Origin: Cyclostephanos tholiformis
Lineage: Eukaryota > Bacillariophyta > Thalassiosirophyceae > Thalassiosirales > Thalassiosiraceae
Direction of reading: 5' to 3'
DNA length: 15,151 nt
Assembly: GCA_036939975.1 (NCBI GenBank)
Contig: JALLPB010000525.1
Span: forward strand, 1 to 15,151
Shown: piece by piece, positions 1-8,300 of the stretch
Numbering within the stretch: the first letter of the stretch is position 1
How the letters are laid out: the number at the start of each line of letters is the position of its first letter
The notes under the pieces: generated by a model
What the model was told of the DNA's origin: nothing
Seen by the model: only the letters and a program-made list of their open reading frames with translations
Database searches by the model: none
Position numbers and translations under genes: made by a program

Positions 1-267
1 TAGCTCGGCGAATACCTGGCCAATTTTCAAAAATGGGGTACCATTTTGATCGTCACGTCATTCCTGACTCTAAGCTTCCCTTACTTTTCTTCATCTGGTC
101 GATTTTGGGACCTTTTGAGGTGCTCAAAGGTACGATAGCCTAGAGGGTCACTATTGACCCTACGGTCTGACCAACAAGGAGATACTACACTCTACTCTAC
201 CTCTCAACTTGGGCGAGGCGATATTTTATTACTATAATATTGTTTTCACGTGCACACGAAAAAGACC

Positions 268-1974
268 ATGACGCGCACGCCGCATCGATACGTCATCCTC
301 TCCTTCGTGTTCCTCCTCGTCTCATCGTCATGTCCCCGGCGTGTCGTCGTTATCGTAGAAGCCGTCGCGTCGACGTCGATGTCGTCGTCGTCGTCGTCGT
401 CGTCATCCTTCACCTCATCGACGTGGGCCGCATTATTCGTCATGCCATCGTCGATGGTCGAATGGTGGGCCGGACGACGAGACCGCAACAACGACGATCG
501 AACGATATCGACGTTCGTAATCACCCCCCCCTCGACGTCATTGAATATGTCGAATAATAAAGACGACGACGAAAATGACGGAGATGGCGTCGGGTCGTCG
601 TGGCGGTCGTCGTCATCGTCGTCATCGTCGTCGTCTCCGAAACGCCTCCGGGCGAATAATAATAACGACGATGATGCGATATCGAAATTCCTAAGCGATG
701 CGAGGACGGCGGCATCGGACGGATTCGGCACGCGAGCGAGGAACGTCGGCACGTCGATGATGATCGGCGACGTGGTCGTGCCGATATGCGGAGATTTGGA
801 AAGGAGGCAAACCCTAGCGAGGGTGGGACTTTACGCCGGCGTCGAGTATACGATATGCGACGTGTTCGACGACGTGGGGGATGACGACGGGGGGGGAGGG
901 ACGGGAGGGACGGAGGACGGGAGGACGGGAGCAGGTCGCATCGTCACGCTGAGGCCGGCGTATCCACTCCGTCGTCATCTCGAACGATCCGATTGGCCGA
1001 TCACGATACACATCTCGGACGTGCCGTTGTGGTTGTCGAAATCCACCCACGAGGCGGGTACGGCATTGGGCGCGCTGTTGCTGAGTGGGACATACCTGGC
1101 ATTCGCGTTCGTACTATCGACGGTGTTGAGAATCGCGGTAGTACCGAGCGAGAGCATGATGCCCGCGCTAATGCCCGGGGACGTCGTCCTCGTTACTCGA
1201 TCGACGATGTTCAATCGTCCGAGGACGAACGACGTCGTATTCTTCGATCCTCCCATCGAATTGGATCACGCTATCGCCAATTCGAGGATCGGGCGCGCCA
1301 TCGCCGAGGCGGCGGGGTCGGCGGGGGAGATGAAGGCGAAGGAGGAAGACGATCCCGCCTCCCCGTCCGATGGGGGCCGCCGCCCCCCCCCCGAACAATT
1401 CTCAATCGTGTCCACCAAAGGGAAGCAATTCCTGAAGCGCGTGGTGGGGGTGCCGGGGGATAGGATCGGCGTGTCGAATTCGAACCCGTACGTCGCCCTT
1501 CGTCGTTGCGAGGGGGACGTCGATTTTTTCGCCGATCGCGACGATGATGACGACGCCGATTGCACGACGTACTATCGGGTGGATAATACGGGGGAATACT
1601 CTCGTCCGGATCTCTTCCCGGACGAGAGCTGGAATAGGATGGGTCCAACGATGAGTTTTGAGGTTGGCCCTTCGTCGTCGTTATCGTCGTTGTCGTTGTT
1701 GTCGGGATCGAACGCCGTGGACCATGATCGTGACGTCCTACCGCGACCCCTCGCGAGAGGCCAGTATTTCGTCGCGGGCGATAACGGATACAGATCGGTG
1801 GATTCGCGCGTTTGGGGACCGCTGAAGGAAAAATACATCTTCGGCACCGCCGATTGGGTGATATATCCAATGTCCCGCTTCGGACCGATACGGTCGGGTC
1901 CGTCCTCTTTGGTGAGGGAGCTGCCGTCGTTCGGGGAGGGAGCCTTGAGCCCAGAGCGACAAGGGGGGCGGTAG
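268..1974 (+). CDS. Type I signal peptidase (S26 family), probably plastid/thylakoid processing peptidase
   Basis: Membrane-bound serine protease that removes signal peptides from exported proteins; in plastids the family matures lumenal and envelope proteins. All family boxes are visible (numbering from the ATG at 268, 568 aa). A membrane helix lies at about 266-289. The box with catalytic Ser296 reads PSESMMPALMPGD. It is followed by DVVFFDPP, by FLKRVVGVPGD with the general-base Lys390, and by GDNGYRSVDSRVWG at about 504-517. The frame is also open upstream from a GTG at 250, but the first ATG is at 268, so I start there. The N-terminus has a hydrophobic stretch (about 8-20, then VVVIVEA), fitting a secretory or bipartite plastid presequence, but no clear ASAF-type Phe is seen. 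Odd: long poly-Ser, poly-Asp and Gly-rich insertions make it far longer than usual plastid homologues. No intron is needed. The family call is firm; the location is inferred. Confidence 0.9.
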   Translation: MTRTPHRYVILSFVFLLVSSSCPRRVVVIVEAVASTSMSSSSSSSSSFTSSTWAALFVMPSSMVEWWAGRRDRNNDDRTISTFVITPPSTSLNMSNNKDDDENDGDGVGSSWRSSSSSSSSSSPKRLRANNNNDDDAISKFLSDARTAASDGFGTRARNVGTSMMIGDVVVPICGDLERRQTLARVGLYAGVEYTICDVFDDVGDDDGGGGTGGTEDGRTGAGRIVTLRPAYPLRRHLERSDWPITIHISDVPLWLSKSTHEAGTALGALLLSGTYLAFAFVLSTVLRIAVVPSESMMPALMPGDVVLVTRSTMFNRPRTNDVVFFDPPIELDHAIANSRIGRAIAEAAGSAGEMKAKEEDDPASPSDGGRRPPPEQFSIVSTKGKQFLKRVVGVPGDRIGVSNSNPYVALRRCEGDVDFFADRDDDDDADCTTYYRVDNTGEYSRPDLFPDESWNRMGPTMSFEVGPSSSLSSLSLLSGSNAVDHDRDVLPRPLARGQYFVAGDNGYRSVDSRVWGPLKEKYIFGTADWVIYPMSRFGPIRSGPSSLVRELPSFGEGALSPERQGGR

Positions 1975-2257
1975 GAACCTGGGCTGTTTGCTACTGAGGG
2001 GAGGATAAAAATACACTAAATAATTCCACAACATTACCATATCATCATTCTGGAATCTTATGATGCACACAATCTAAAGTTGTTGTGCAAGTTTTCATCA
2101 AATTCATTCCGTTCACACAGAGTCTCCCATGTTACAGTGCCTTTGTTATTCCAGTGTTCCTACCATTTGTCCCAGTTCTACAGCTTACATTGAAGACTTG
2201 AGGATTGATGGGTCCCATCAAAAGAATCCTTGATTTCTTTTTGAAGGGTGGTCTTGA

Positions 2258-3020
2258 ATGAGATCAACTTCAAGACTTCTTGTCCGGATTTTTTTTTCTC
2301 CTGGTGGTGGTCATCTATTCCTCTGCCTTTGTTCCATCGCCTACCAAATATGCAGTCCAAAGATCGATCAACCTATCCATGATAATTCGCTTCAATAAGG
2401 ACACCGGTAAATGGCTTACTGACAATCCAAAGAAAATGGCAAGCAGGGTCATCATAGTATGGCTGGCCCAGTCAGGTTGCTCTATCACGCTGGTTTGAAC
2501 CTTTCCTCAAGCATCTCTTTGATCCTGAGTCGTAGGATCAGGCCGTGCTTACATACATGGTCTAAGCAGGATATGACAGCATGGAGTCATAGGAAAATAT
2601 GGATGCCTTCCTTGAGAATCCCCAGGATTGGTAATGTGTTGACGTGCAACATGTTCATATATTAATATTCTCACCCAATTTCGAATTGTGCTATTGTTTA
2701 TCTGCTCACCTTCATATTTTTGTATGGAAAAGGCATACATAAATTTGTTGGAGCAGAATGGAGGGGTTGCAAGAAGGACTTATACATTCTCCAATCATAG
2801 GGAAGAGTGAACTGACATAAATCCACTCATACAAATTTCATGCTTTTGTTCCCATATGCATAGTGCAAATGCCAACATGGCACCCAAGCAGGTCTGAGTG
2901 CAACATTTTTTGTCTACAGATTGTTTACCTCCTTGGAAGCCTCACATACAATGGAGTTCAGGGTGGGATGTTTTTGGATAACTCAAACACATGATTGAGA
3001 TTCTGTGGGTGGAATTGTAA
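2258..3020 (+). pseudogene. Decayed copy of the plastid single-helix gene at 5160-5903
   Basis: It aligns along its whole length, introns included, with the intact gene at 5160-5903: the signal peptide region (YSSAFVPSPTKYAVQ), the mature start (RFNKDTGKWLTDNP), the exon 1 end and donor near 2630, the exon 2 remnant, the exon 3 acceptor with 'gcaaatgccaacatggc', and the final stop near 3018. It is broken several times: a frameshift near the start, a frameshift followed by a stop at 2496-2498, a changed first acceptor and an extra base in exon 2, a second donor changed from GTACGT to ATACAT near 2782, and a scrambled exon 3. Retained introns show DNA-level duplication rather than retroposition. 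Many differences are CG to TG or CA. Coordinates at the 5' end are approximate. Confidence 0.87.
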
Positions 3021-3451
3021 TGTAATTCTACCAAGTTCAACAAACAGTTTGATGATTTTGCCACAAATCAGTCTTAGGAAAACTTGTTTAGTTGCAATGA
3101 ATAAGTGAGGAAGTATCATGTGGTTTGGATTTTTGATACAAGGGAGATCGGGACCGATGGAAATTGCCTTTATGTAGCAAAGAGAGTTTTTTTAAGAAAA
3201 ACATGCAAAATACCTTTGTATAGCTTTTGAATATTTATGAGCCTCAGCGCCAAAAGTTTACTTGTTTAAATCCCTCATCAATTTGCAGATGTATTTTATC
3301 TGGTACAAATATGTTTTCATTAGTAGCACTTTGCCATTTACCGTACCCTATCACATGCCTATTTTATCATTCATTATTTCATTCAATTACCCCTACTTAT
3401 GTTATTGTTGTTAAAGATTGTTGAATAACAAAAGGAACAAACTCTACTTGA
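3021..3451. other. Intergenic spacer of duplicated unit A
   Basis: AT-rich spacer between the pseudogene and the 3' end of the convergent sulfotransferase. Up to about 3140 it can still be matched to the corresponding spacer in unit B (after 5903). The next ~300 bp have no counterpart there, so this spacer (431 bp) is longer than the 184 bp in unit B. I see no coding signal; the one short open frame (from 3227) has no recognisable features. Confidence 0.5.
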
Positions 3452-4872
3452 TCAGGTCAAGTATGTTAGGTATCCATGATACTCGATCTTCACCTGATCT
3501 ATGAAGTCAATGTCTCCATTTTTCTGAAGCAATTTCTGCAAGTTCTCGATTTCCTAGTTATTTACAGCAAAGGATTGTGTCATTCAAAAATTTCATAATC
3601 AATGGGCAAAAACACTAATTGTAGGTTGGTTGCCCGACACTCACCTTCTTCGTAAACTCAAGCTCTTTTTTGTATACATTCATCATCCTGTAAGTATTTG
3701 CTCTCGTCAAACCAGTCCAATTCAGTATCTTACCCATGAAAGTATCGTGGTCTCCCACAGTCACAATGTCAAAATGACGATGTAGCAGCTCCATCGCCCT
3801 CACAACCTTCACTTCCTTGGTCACGTTGAAGGGATTCCTCCCCCCTGGCCCGTTGGGATAGTCGTCGAGATTTCGCAGGCCTTGAGTGTTGTATAAAAAG
3901 AAATCAAGGACCGTCGACCATTTTCCAGTTCCAGTGGGAAACGATAGGTACTTCGTCCACTCGTCCCGTTTTGTTTTCTTGCCGTGGAGTATTTTGTGCA
4001 GGCTCATGGCATGATTCAGCGGATCGCGAAACATTACGGCATTTATCAACTGACATCCCTGCGCTTCGACGTCGGATCGCCACCGGTAGAGAAGGTCCTC
4101 GGATTCGTTCAGATACGTGCTCACCAAGTGGCTGTGCGCGATCCTCCATTCGTTCGGGCCGAGGTTTTGAATGTGCTCGCTCATGCCTCTCGAGAAGTTG
4201 GCCTCGCATGCCAATGGATCCGGATGGAAAGAACCATCTTGAACGCGTTGTGCACATTTAGGACAGACTTCATAGAAAGATGACAAATATGTTAAGAGCA
4301 CTCCTCATTCTTCATATGCACTCTACCTTTTCGAGTCTCTAATTGCCAATATTGATAATAAGATATGTTGCCAAATTCAGGTTGTTGATACCTCCGAAAC
4401 CACCTATTTATGGATGCACCGCCTGTTGAAGGGATGTGGTAGAAGAATACGACACCTAAGTTTGTGGCATTTAACTTCAATGAGAAAGGTGTGTAGAGGA
4501 GGGAAAGACCGAAAAATAAGATAATCCCAGGTCGAAATTCTAGATTTACTCACCACAATCATACGGTAGCGAAGTCCTCGGAACGGATCTCCTGTCATTA
4601 CTTGGATTTGATGATGGCTTAAATTTCGTGTAGTATTCTGGATTATTTATATCTGATATGATCCTGCTTGGGCGTGTTAGAACTTTATTAGTTGGAACTG
4701 ATGATGGAGAGAGTTGCCGAAGATAGGTGCACCCTCCAAAGGTCCCGAGATTGTAGCATACCACACCTGACAGGAACGCTGTCGTCAGTACATGAATTAT
4801 ATGAATTAGACCCCTCTTGCCGGGAGTGCTCCGATCGACCGTCGTGTTGTTGAGGATGGCGATCGACGGCAT
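3452..4872 (-). CDS. Golgi-type PAPS-dependent sulfotransferase, intact copy (four exons)
   Basis: Likely transfers sulfate from PAPS to a glycan in the secretory pathway. Exons on the minus strand: 4872-4554, 4455-4327, 4267-3645 and 3553-3452. All introns are GT-AG, phases agree (1, 1, 0), and the product is 390 aa ending in TGA. An ATG at 4914 would add 14 residues; I prefer 4872 because only it aligns with the start of the second copy. A membrane segment at about 22-42 makes it a type II anchor. The 5'-phosphosulfate loop is FFYHIPSTGGASI (about 110-122). The 3'-phosphate site is AVMFRDPLNHAMSLH, with Arg230 and Ser238 spaced as in the family. IAHSHL (about 192-197) may supply the catalytic His. 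Several N-glycosylation sequons fit a lumenal domain. Odd: the loop has Ser116 where relatives usually have Lys. The acceptor sugar cannot be inferred. It is convergent with the pseudogene and divergent from the gene at 5160. Confidence 0.82.
3491..4249. repeat. 759-bp identical block, copy A
   Basis: Base-for-base identical by eye to 6127-6885, at a constant offset of 2636 bp with no indel. It covers most of sulfotransferase exon 3, the whole third intron and most of exon 4. It is bounded by single differences at 3490/6126 (Lys to Glu) and 4250/6886 (Gln to stop), beyond which the copies diverge. Confidence 0.88.
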
Positions 4873-5159
4873 ACTACGATATCGTATTACAAAACTATCA
4901 CACCAGCACAACATGACAGAAAAAAGAAGAATGTAAGGTAGGTATGGTGCGTACTAACTAGGTATCTCTCTGGGTGTGTTTCTCTCTTGAGAGTTGAAGT
5001 GTGTGAGAGCAACAAAACGAAAACGTGCATCGTCACAACACATTTCTACGGGCAAAAAATATAATACCACAACAGGATATTATTGCCTCCTTAGTCCGAT
5101 CCCTCTATATTATATATATTGTTGCATGAAACCAGCTTAATTTTACCGCGACAAACAAC
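4873..5159. promoter_or_regulatory. Shared divergent promoter region
   Basis: The only spacer between the sulfotransferase on - and the intact plastid gene on +, so it should hold both promoters. It is 245 bp if the sulfotransferase starts at 4914. An AT-rich stretch with 'tatattatatatat' lies at about 5106-5119, some 40-50 bp before the + ATG, and could act as a TATA-like element. No known operator is recognised. The role is inferred from layout only. Confidence 0.45.
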
Positions 5160-5903
5160 ATGAAGAGACATCTTATTCGAATTGCTTCGCTCCTGGTGGC
5201 GGTCGTCCATTCCTCCGCCTTCGTCCCATCCCCTACCAAAAACGCAGTCCAAAGTTCGATCGATTTATCTATGACAGTTCGCTTCGATAAGGCCACCGGT
5301 AAATGGTTTACCGACAATCCCGAGGAAATGGCTGGATCGTCCTACGGCCCGATCGGATCGCTCTATCGAGCCGGTCCAAAGCCCTTCCTCCAGCACCTCC
5401 TCAATCCCGAGACATACGATCAGGCCGTGCTTAAGTACATGGCCCAAGCCGGATGCGACAGGACGGAGGCACAGGGAAATATGGACGCCTTCCTCGAGAA
5501 TCCCCAGGATTGGTAATGTGTTGACGCGCAACATGTTCATATTGTTCATTCACTCACCCAATTTCGAATTGTGACATTGTTCGTCCGCTCATCCACACAT
5601 TATTTGCACGCATAGGGCATACCAAAAGTTGTCGGAGCAGAACGGGGGGTACAAGAAGGACTTGTACGTTATCCGATGATCGGGTAGTGCAATGCCATAC
5701 TTCCCCTCATGTTATTTCTTTGCTTTCGTTCCCATACACACAGCGCAAATGCCAACATGGCGCCTAAGCAGGTGATTCTGAGCACGATTTGGGGCCTCGG
5801 GGTGGTTTACTTTTTTGGGAGCCTCGCGTACAACGGCGTTCAAGGTGGGATGTTATCGGATTCATTCCAACGCACGATGGAATTGCTGGGCGTGGACTTG
5901 TAA
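5160..5903 (+). CDS. Nuclear-encoded plastid protein with one C-terminal membrane helix (three exons, 186 aa)
   Basis: Exons 5160-5512, 5616-5663 and 5744-5903; both introns are GT-AG (GTAATG...CATAG and GTACGT...CACAG) and phases fit. Splicing joins ...NPQDW to AYQKLSEQNGGYKKD and then to FANANMAPKQ, giving 186 aa. Residues 1-20 form a signal peptide, followed by SSAFVPSPTK, with Phe21 at the expected cleavage site. This is the diatom ASAFAP-type signature, so the product should reach the plastid. The mature part has a hydrophilic domain (TVRFDKATGKWFTDNP..., about 38-133), then a helix at about 143-162 and a short tail. I do not recognise the family with certainty. A small photosystem-associated subunit or thylakoid factor is possible; the diatom photosystem I subunit Psa29 is one comparison to make. 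No catalytic motif is seen. The 5' half is more GC- and CpG-rich than the pseudogene copy. Confidence 0.8.
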
Positions 5904-6087
5904 TGCAATTCTACCAAGTTCAATGAACGGTTGGATGAAATTGGCAAGAATGAGACCTAGGAGTACTTTGAATAGTATGTTCTGGGGTTGCGATGAAGAA
6001 GTCTCACGTGGTATGGATTTGATATCTAGTAGTTATAAATAATGTCACTATATATTGGTTAAGGATGGCAAAAACAAATCTACGTGA

Positions 6088-7487
6088 TCAAATCAGGTAT
6101 GATAGGTATCCATGATACTCGATCTCCACCTGATCTATGAAGTCAATGTCTCCATTTTTCTGAAGCAATTTCTGCAAGTTCTCGATTTCCTAGTTATTTA
6201 CAGCAAAGGATTGTGTCATTCAAAAATTTCATAATCAATGGGCAAAAACACTAATTGTAGGTTGGTTGCCCGACACTCACCTTCTTCGTAAACTCAAGCT
6301 CTTTTTTGTATACATTCATCATCCTGTAAGTATTTGCTCTCGTCAAACCAGTCCAATTCAGTATCTTACCCATGAAAGTATCGTGGTCTCCCACAGTCAC
6401 AATGTCAAAATGACGATGTAGCAGCTCCATCGCCCTCACAACCTTCACTTCCTTGGTCACGTTGAAGGGATTCCTCCCCCCTGGCCCGTTGGGATAGTCG
6501 TCGAGATTTCGCAGGCCTTGAGTGTTGTATAAAAAGAAATCAAGGACCGTCGACCATTTTCCAGTTCCAGTGGGAAACGATAGGTACTTCGTCCACTCGT
6601 CCCGTTTTGTTTTCTTGCCGTGGAGTATTTTGTGCAGGCTCATGGCATGATTCAGCGGATCGCGAAACATTACGGCATTTATCAACTGACATCCCTGCGC
6701 TTCGACGTCGGATCGCCACCGGTAGAGAAGGTCCTCGGATTCGTTCAGATACGTGCTCACCAAGTGGCTGTGCGCGATCCTCCATTCGTTCGGGCCGAGG
6801 TTTTGAATGTGCTCGCTCATGCCTCTCGAGAAGTTGGCCTCGCATGCCAATGGATCCGGATGGAAAGAACCATCTTGAACGCGTTATGCACATTTTGGTG
6901 AGATAACGAAGAACTACCTATAATGAGAAGGTAGAGAAACGGATTCCATGTGCACTCTACCTTTCTCAGCTGCATGTTCCCAATTTTGATAATAAGATAT
7001 GTTGCCAAATTCAGGTTGTTGATATCTCCGCAACCACCTATTTATAGATGCACCGCCCGTGGAAGGGATATGGTAGAAGAATACGACACCTATATGCTTG
7101 GTGATTGGTTCAAATGAGAAGGGTCTGGGCGAAATAAAATGACCGAAATAACATCCCTTGCCGGTAATTCTACATTGACTTACCACAATCATACGGTAGC
7201 GAAGTCCTCGGAACTAATCTCCTGTCATTACTTGGATTTGATGATGGCTTAAATTTCGGGTAGTATTCTTGATTATTTAAATCTGATATGATCCTGCTTG
7301 GGCGTGTTCGAACGTTTGGATCTGATGATGGAGAGAGTAGCCAAAGATTGGTGCACCCCCCAAAGGTCCCGAGATTGTAGAAAACCACACCTGACAGGAA
7401 CGCTGTCGTCAGTATATGAATTATGCCCCTCTTGTCGGGAGTGGTCCGATCGACCGTCGTGTTGTTGAGGATGGCGATCGACAGCAT
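6088..7487 (-). pseudogene. Second sulfotransferase copy, probably broken
   Basis: Paralogue of the gene at 3452-4872. Exon 1 7487-7184 and exon 2 7089-6961 are intact, with the same phases, membrane segment and HIPSTGGASI loop. Exon 4 (6189-6088) ends in TGA. The break is at the start of exon 3: the acceptor used by the other copy (TATGAAG) is gone, and the codon matching Gln156 is TAA (6886-6884). An in-frame AG at 6875-6874 (CAAG followed by ATGG) could act as an alternative acceptor. It would keep phase, drop about ten residues including the CPKC motif, and bypass the stop. Without such splicing the PAPS 3'-phosphate site and most of the catalytic domain are lost. Exon 3 downstream (to 6281) and exon 4 are almost identical to the intact copy. 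Confidence 0.65.
6127..6885. repeat. 759-bp identical block, copy B
   Basis: Partner of 3491-4249. Complete identity here, including intron sequence, contrasts with many substitutions and indels on both sides. Confidence 0.88.
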
Positions 7488-7616
7488 TCTACCAACCGGG
7501 TTGATTCTGTCAACATAATATTATTATTTTGACGGACTAGAGAAAAAATTATGTACCAAATACCAGCGGCCGTCACCCCCCCCTGCGTGCTTGCACGGCG
7601 GCCCGGTGTGTGTTTG

Positions 7617-7618
<2 letters not shown>

Positions 7619-7652
<34 letters not shown>
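7619..7652. repeat. Poly-A homopolymer, 34 nt
   Basis: Thirty-four consecutive A residues on the + strand between 'gtttggc' and 'ccgctgggg'. It could be a retroposon tail or a simple slippage tract. Length in the assembly is unreliable, and an N lies 83 bases downstream. Confidence 0.9.
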
Positions 7653-7654
<2 letters not shown>

Positions 7655-7755
7655 GCTGGGGTGTGTGGGTATATAGCCGTAGATACCCTAAGTACTAGGC
7701 TCACTTGACTCCTCCTCATCCCTCTATCACCATGNAAAAGCTTAGAAACAGGTGG

Positions 7756-7781
7756 TAGGGGCATATGTTAAAATGCCCCTA
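7756..7781. repeat. Perfect 9-bp stem hairpin
   Basis: TAGGGGCAT, an 8-nt loop, then ATGCCCCTA. It is a perfect inverted repeat in a gene-free region. Function unknown; it could be the end of a small mobile element. Confidence 0.6.
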
Positions 7782-7854
7782 TTGGTGTTGCCGGTGAGTA
7801 CTGTAAATAGGTGAGGATATATCACATACATAAGTGTAATGAGAAGTTTGCTAT

Positions 7855-7980
7855 ATTGCTGTGTTGTTGTTTTATATTGTCGTGTTGTTATATTGTTATA
7901 TTGATTGCCATGTTGTTATATTGTCATGTAGTTATATTATCACATTGTTATATTGTCGTATTGTTAGATTGCCGTGGTGT
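7855..7980 (-). repeat. 16-bp minisatellite array, T-rich orientation
   Basis: Degenerate repeats with 16-bp spacing such as CCATGTTGTTATATTG, TCATGTAGTTATATTA and TCACATTGTTATATTG. These are the reverse complement of the unit CAATATAACAACATGA found at 8090-8175 and 10080-10465. Confidence 0.75.
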
Positions 7981-7988
7981 GTTGCAAT

Positions 7989-8010
7989 AATATATATATA
8001 TATATATATG
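7989..8010. repeat. (TA)n microsatellite
   Basis: About ten TA dinucleotides between the two oppositely oriented minisatellite arrays, at the likely turn of the imperfect palindrome they form. Confidence 0.85.
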
Positions 8011-8089
8011 TACACAACAAACTAACTAACTAATGTAATGGCACAATTCGACCAATTAGTGGCATTAGAGGCACCAGGAGTGGTCAACA

Positions 8090-8175
8090 TGACAATATTC
8101 TAACATTATGACATATTGTAACAACACAACAATATACCAACACAACAATATAACAACCAGACAATTTCTCAACAT
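8090..8175 (+). repeat. 16-bp minisatellite array, A-rich orientation (short)
   Basis: Successive 16-mers such as CAATATACCAACACAA, CAATATAACAACCAGA and CAATTTCTCAACATGA. Same unit and orientation as the long array at 10080-10465, and opposite to 7855-7980. Confidence 0.7.
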
Positions 8176-8300
8176 GAATCATCACAATTCACAAGGAAGT
8201 AATGAATCACACAATGAATGCTGGTAATCAAAGAATAAGATTTGCTGAACATGTGAGATGAGATGAAGAACACAATGAATGTTGCACTCAATGCAAGAAA

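Larger units (their letters stand above)
2258..7487. repeat. Tandem segmental duplication of a two-gene unit
   Basis: Unit A (about 2258-4914) and unit B (about 5160-7487) hold the same two genes in the same convergent order: a plastid single-helix gene on + and a sulfotransferase on -. Similarity runs through exons, introns and the spacer. Identity looks moderate over the plastid gene and sulfotransferase exons 1-2, but complete over the block 3491-4249 = 6127-6885. The sequence 5' of each + gene does not obviously match. Confidence 0.88.
7488..7854. other. Intergenic region with poly-A tract and unresolved base
   Basis: No gene seen. It holds a C-rich stretch near 7575, the poly-A tract at 7619-7652, a 7-bp inverted repeat CCAGCGG/CCGCTGG bracketing that tract (7563-7569 and 7653-7659), an N at 7735, and a hairpin at 7756-7781. 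A minus-strand open frame across the tract is only poly-Phe. Confidence 0.6.

Noticed and set aside
250..267. GTG start six codons upstream of the signal peptidase ATG
   Set aside because: Nuclear eukaryotic genes start at ATG almost always; the first in-frame ATG is at 268 and directly precedes the hydrophobic leader.
246..1870. Long minus-strand and other-frame open frames over the signal peptidase gene
   Set aside because: They arise because tcg/gac-type triplets lack stops in most frames; translations are poly-Asp, poly-Thr or Arg/Pro-rich with no family motifs.
2258..3020. Processed (retroposed) pseudogene
   Set aside because: Both intron positions are still present and aligned with the intact gene's introns, so duplication was at DNA level.
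3904..4283. Open frames on both strands within sulfotransferase exon 3 (repeated at 6540-6906)
   Set aside because: They are conserved between copies only because the whole block is identical; the sulfotransferase frame explains the region.
5709..5903. Independent 64-aa gene
   Set aside because: It is the third exon of the 186-aa plastid protein: the CACAG acceptor at 5743 and phase match join it to KKDF.
7573..7764. Minus-strand open frame with poly-Phe
   Set aside because: Produced by the poly-A tract and crosses the unresolved base.
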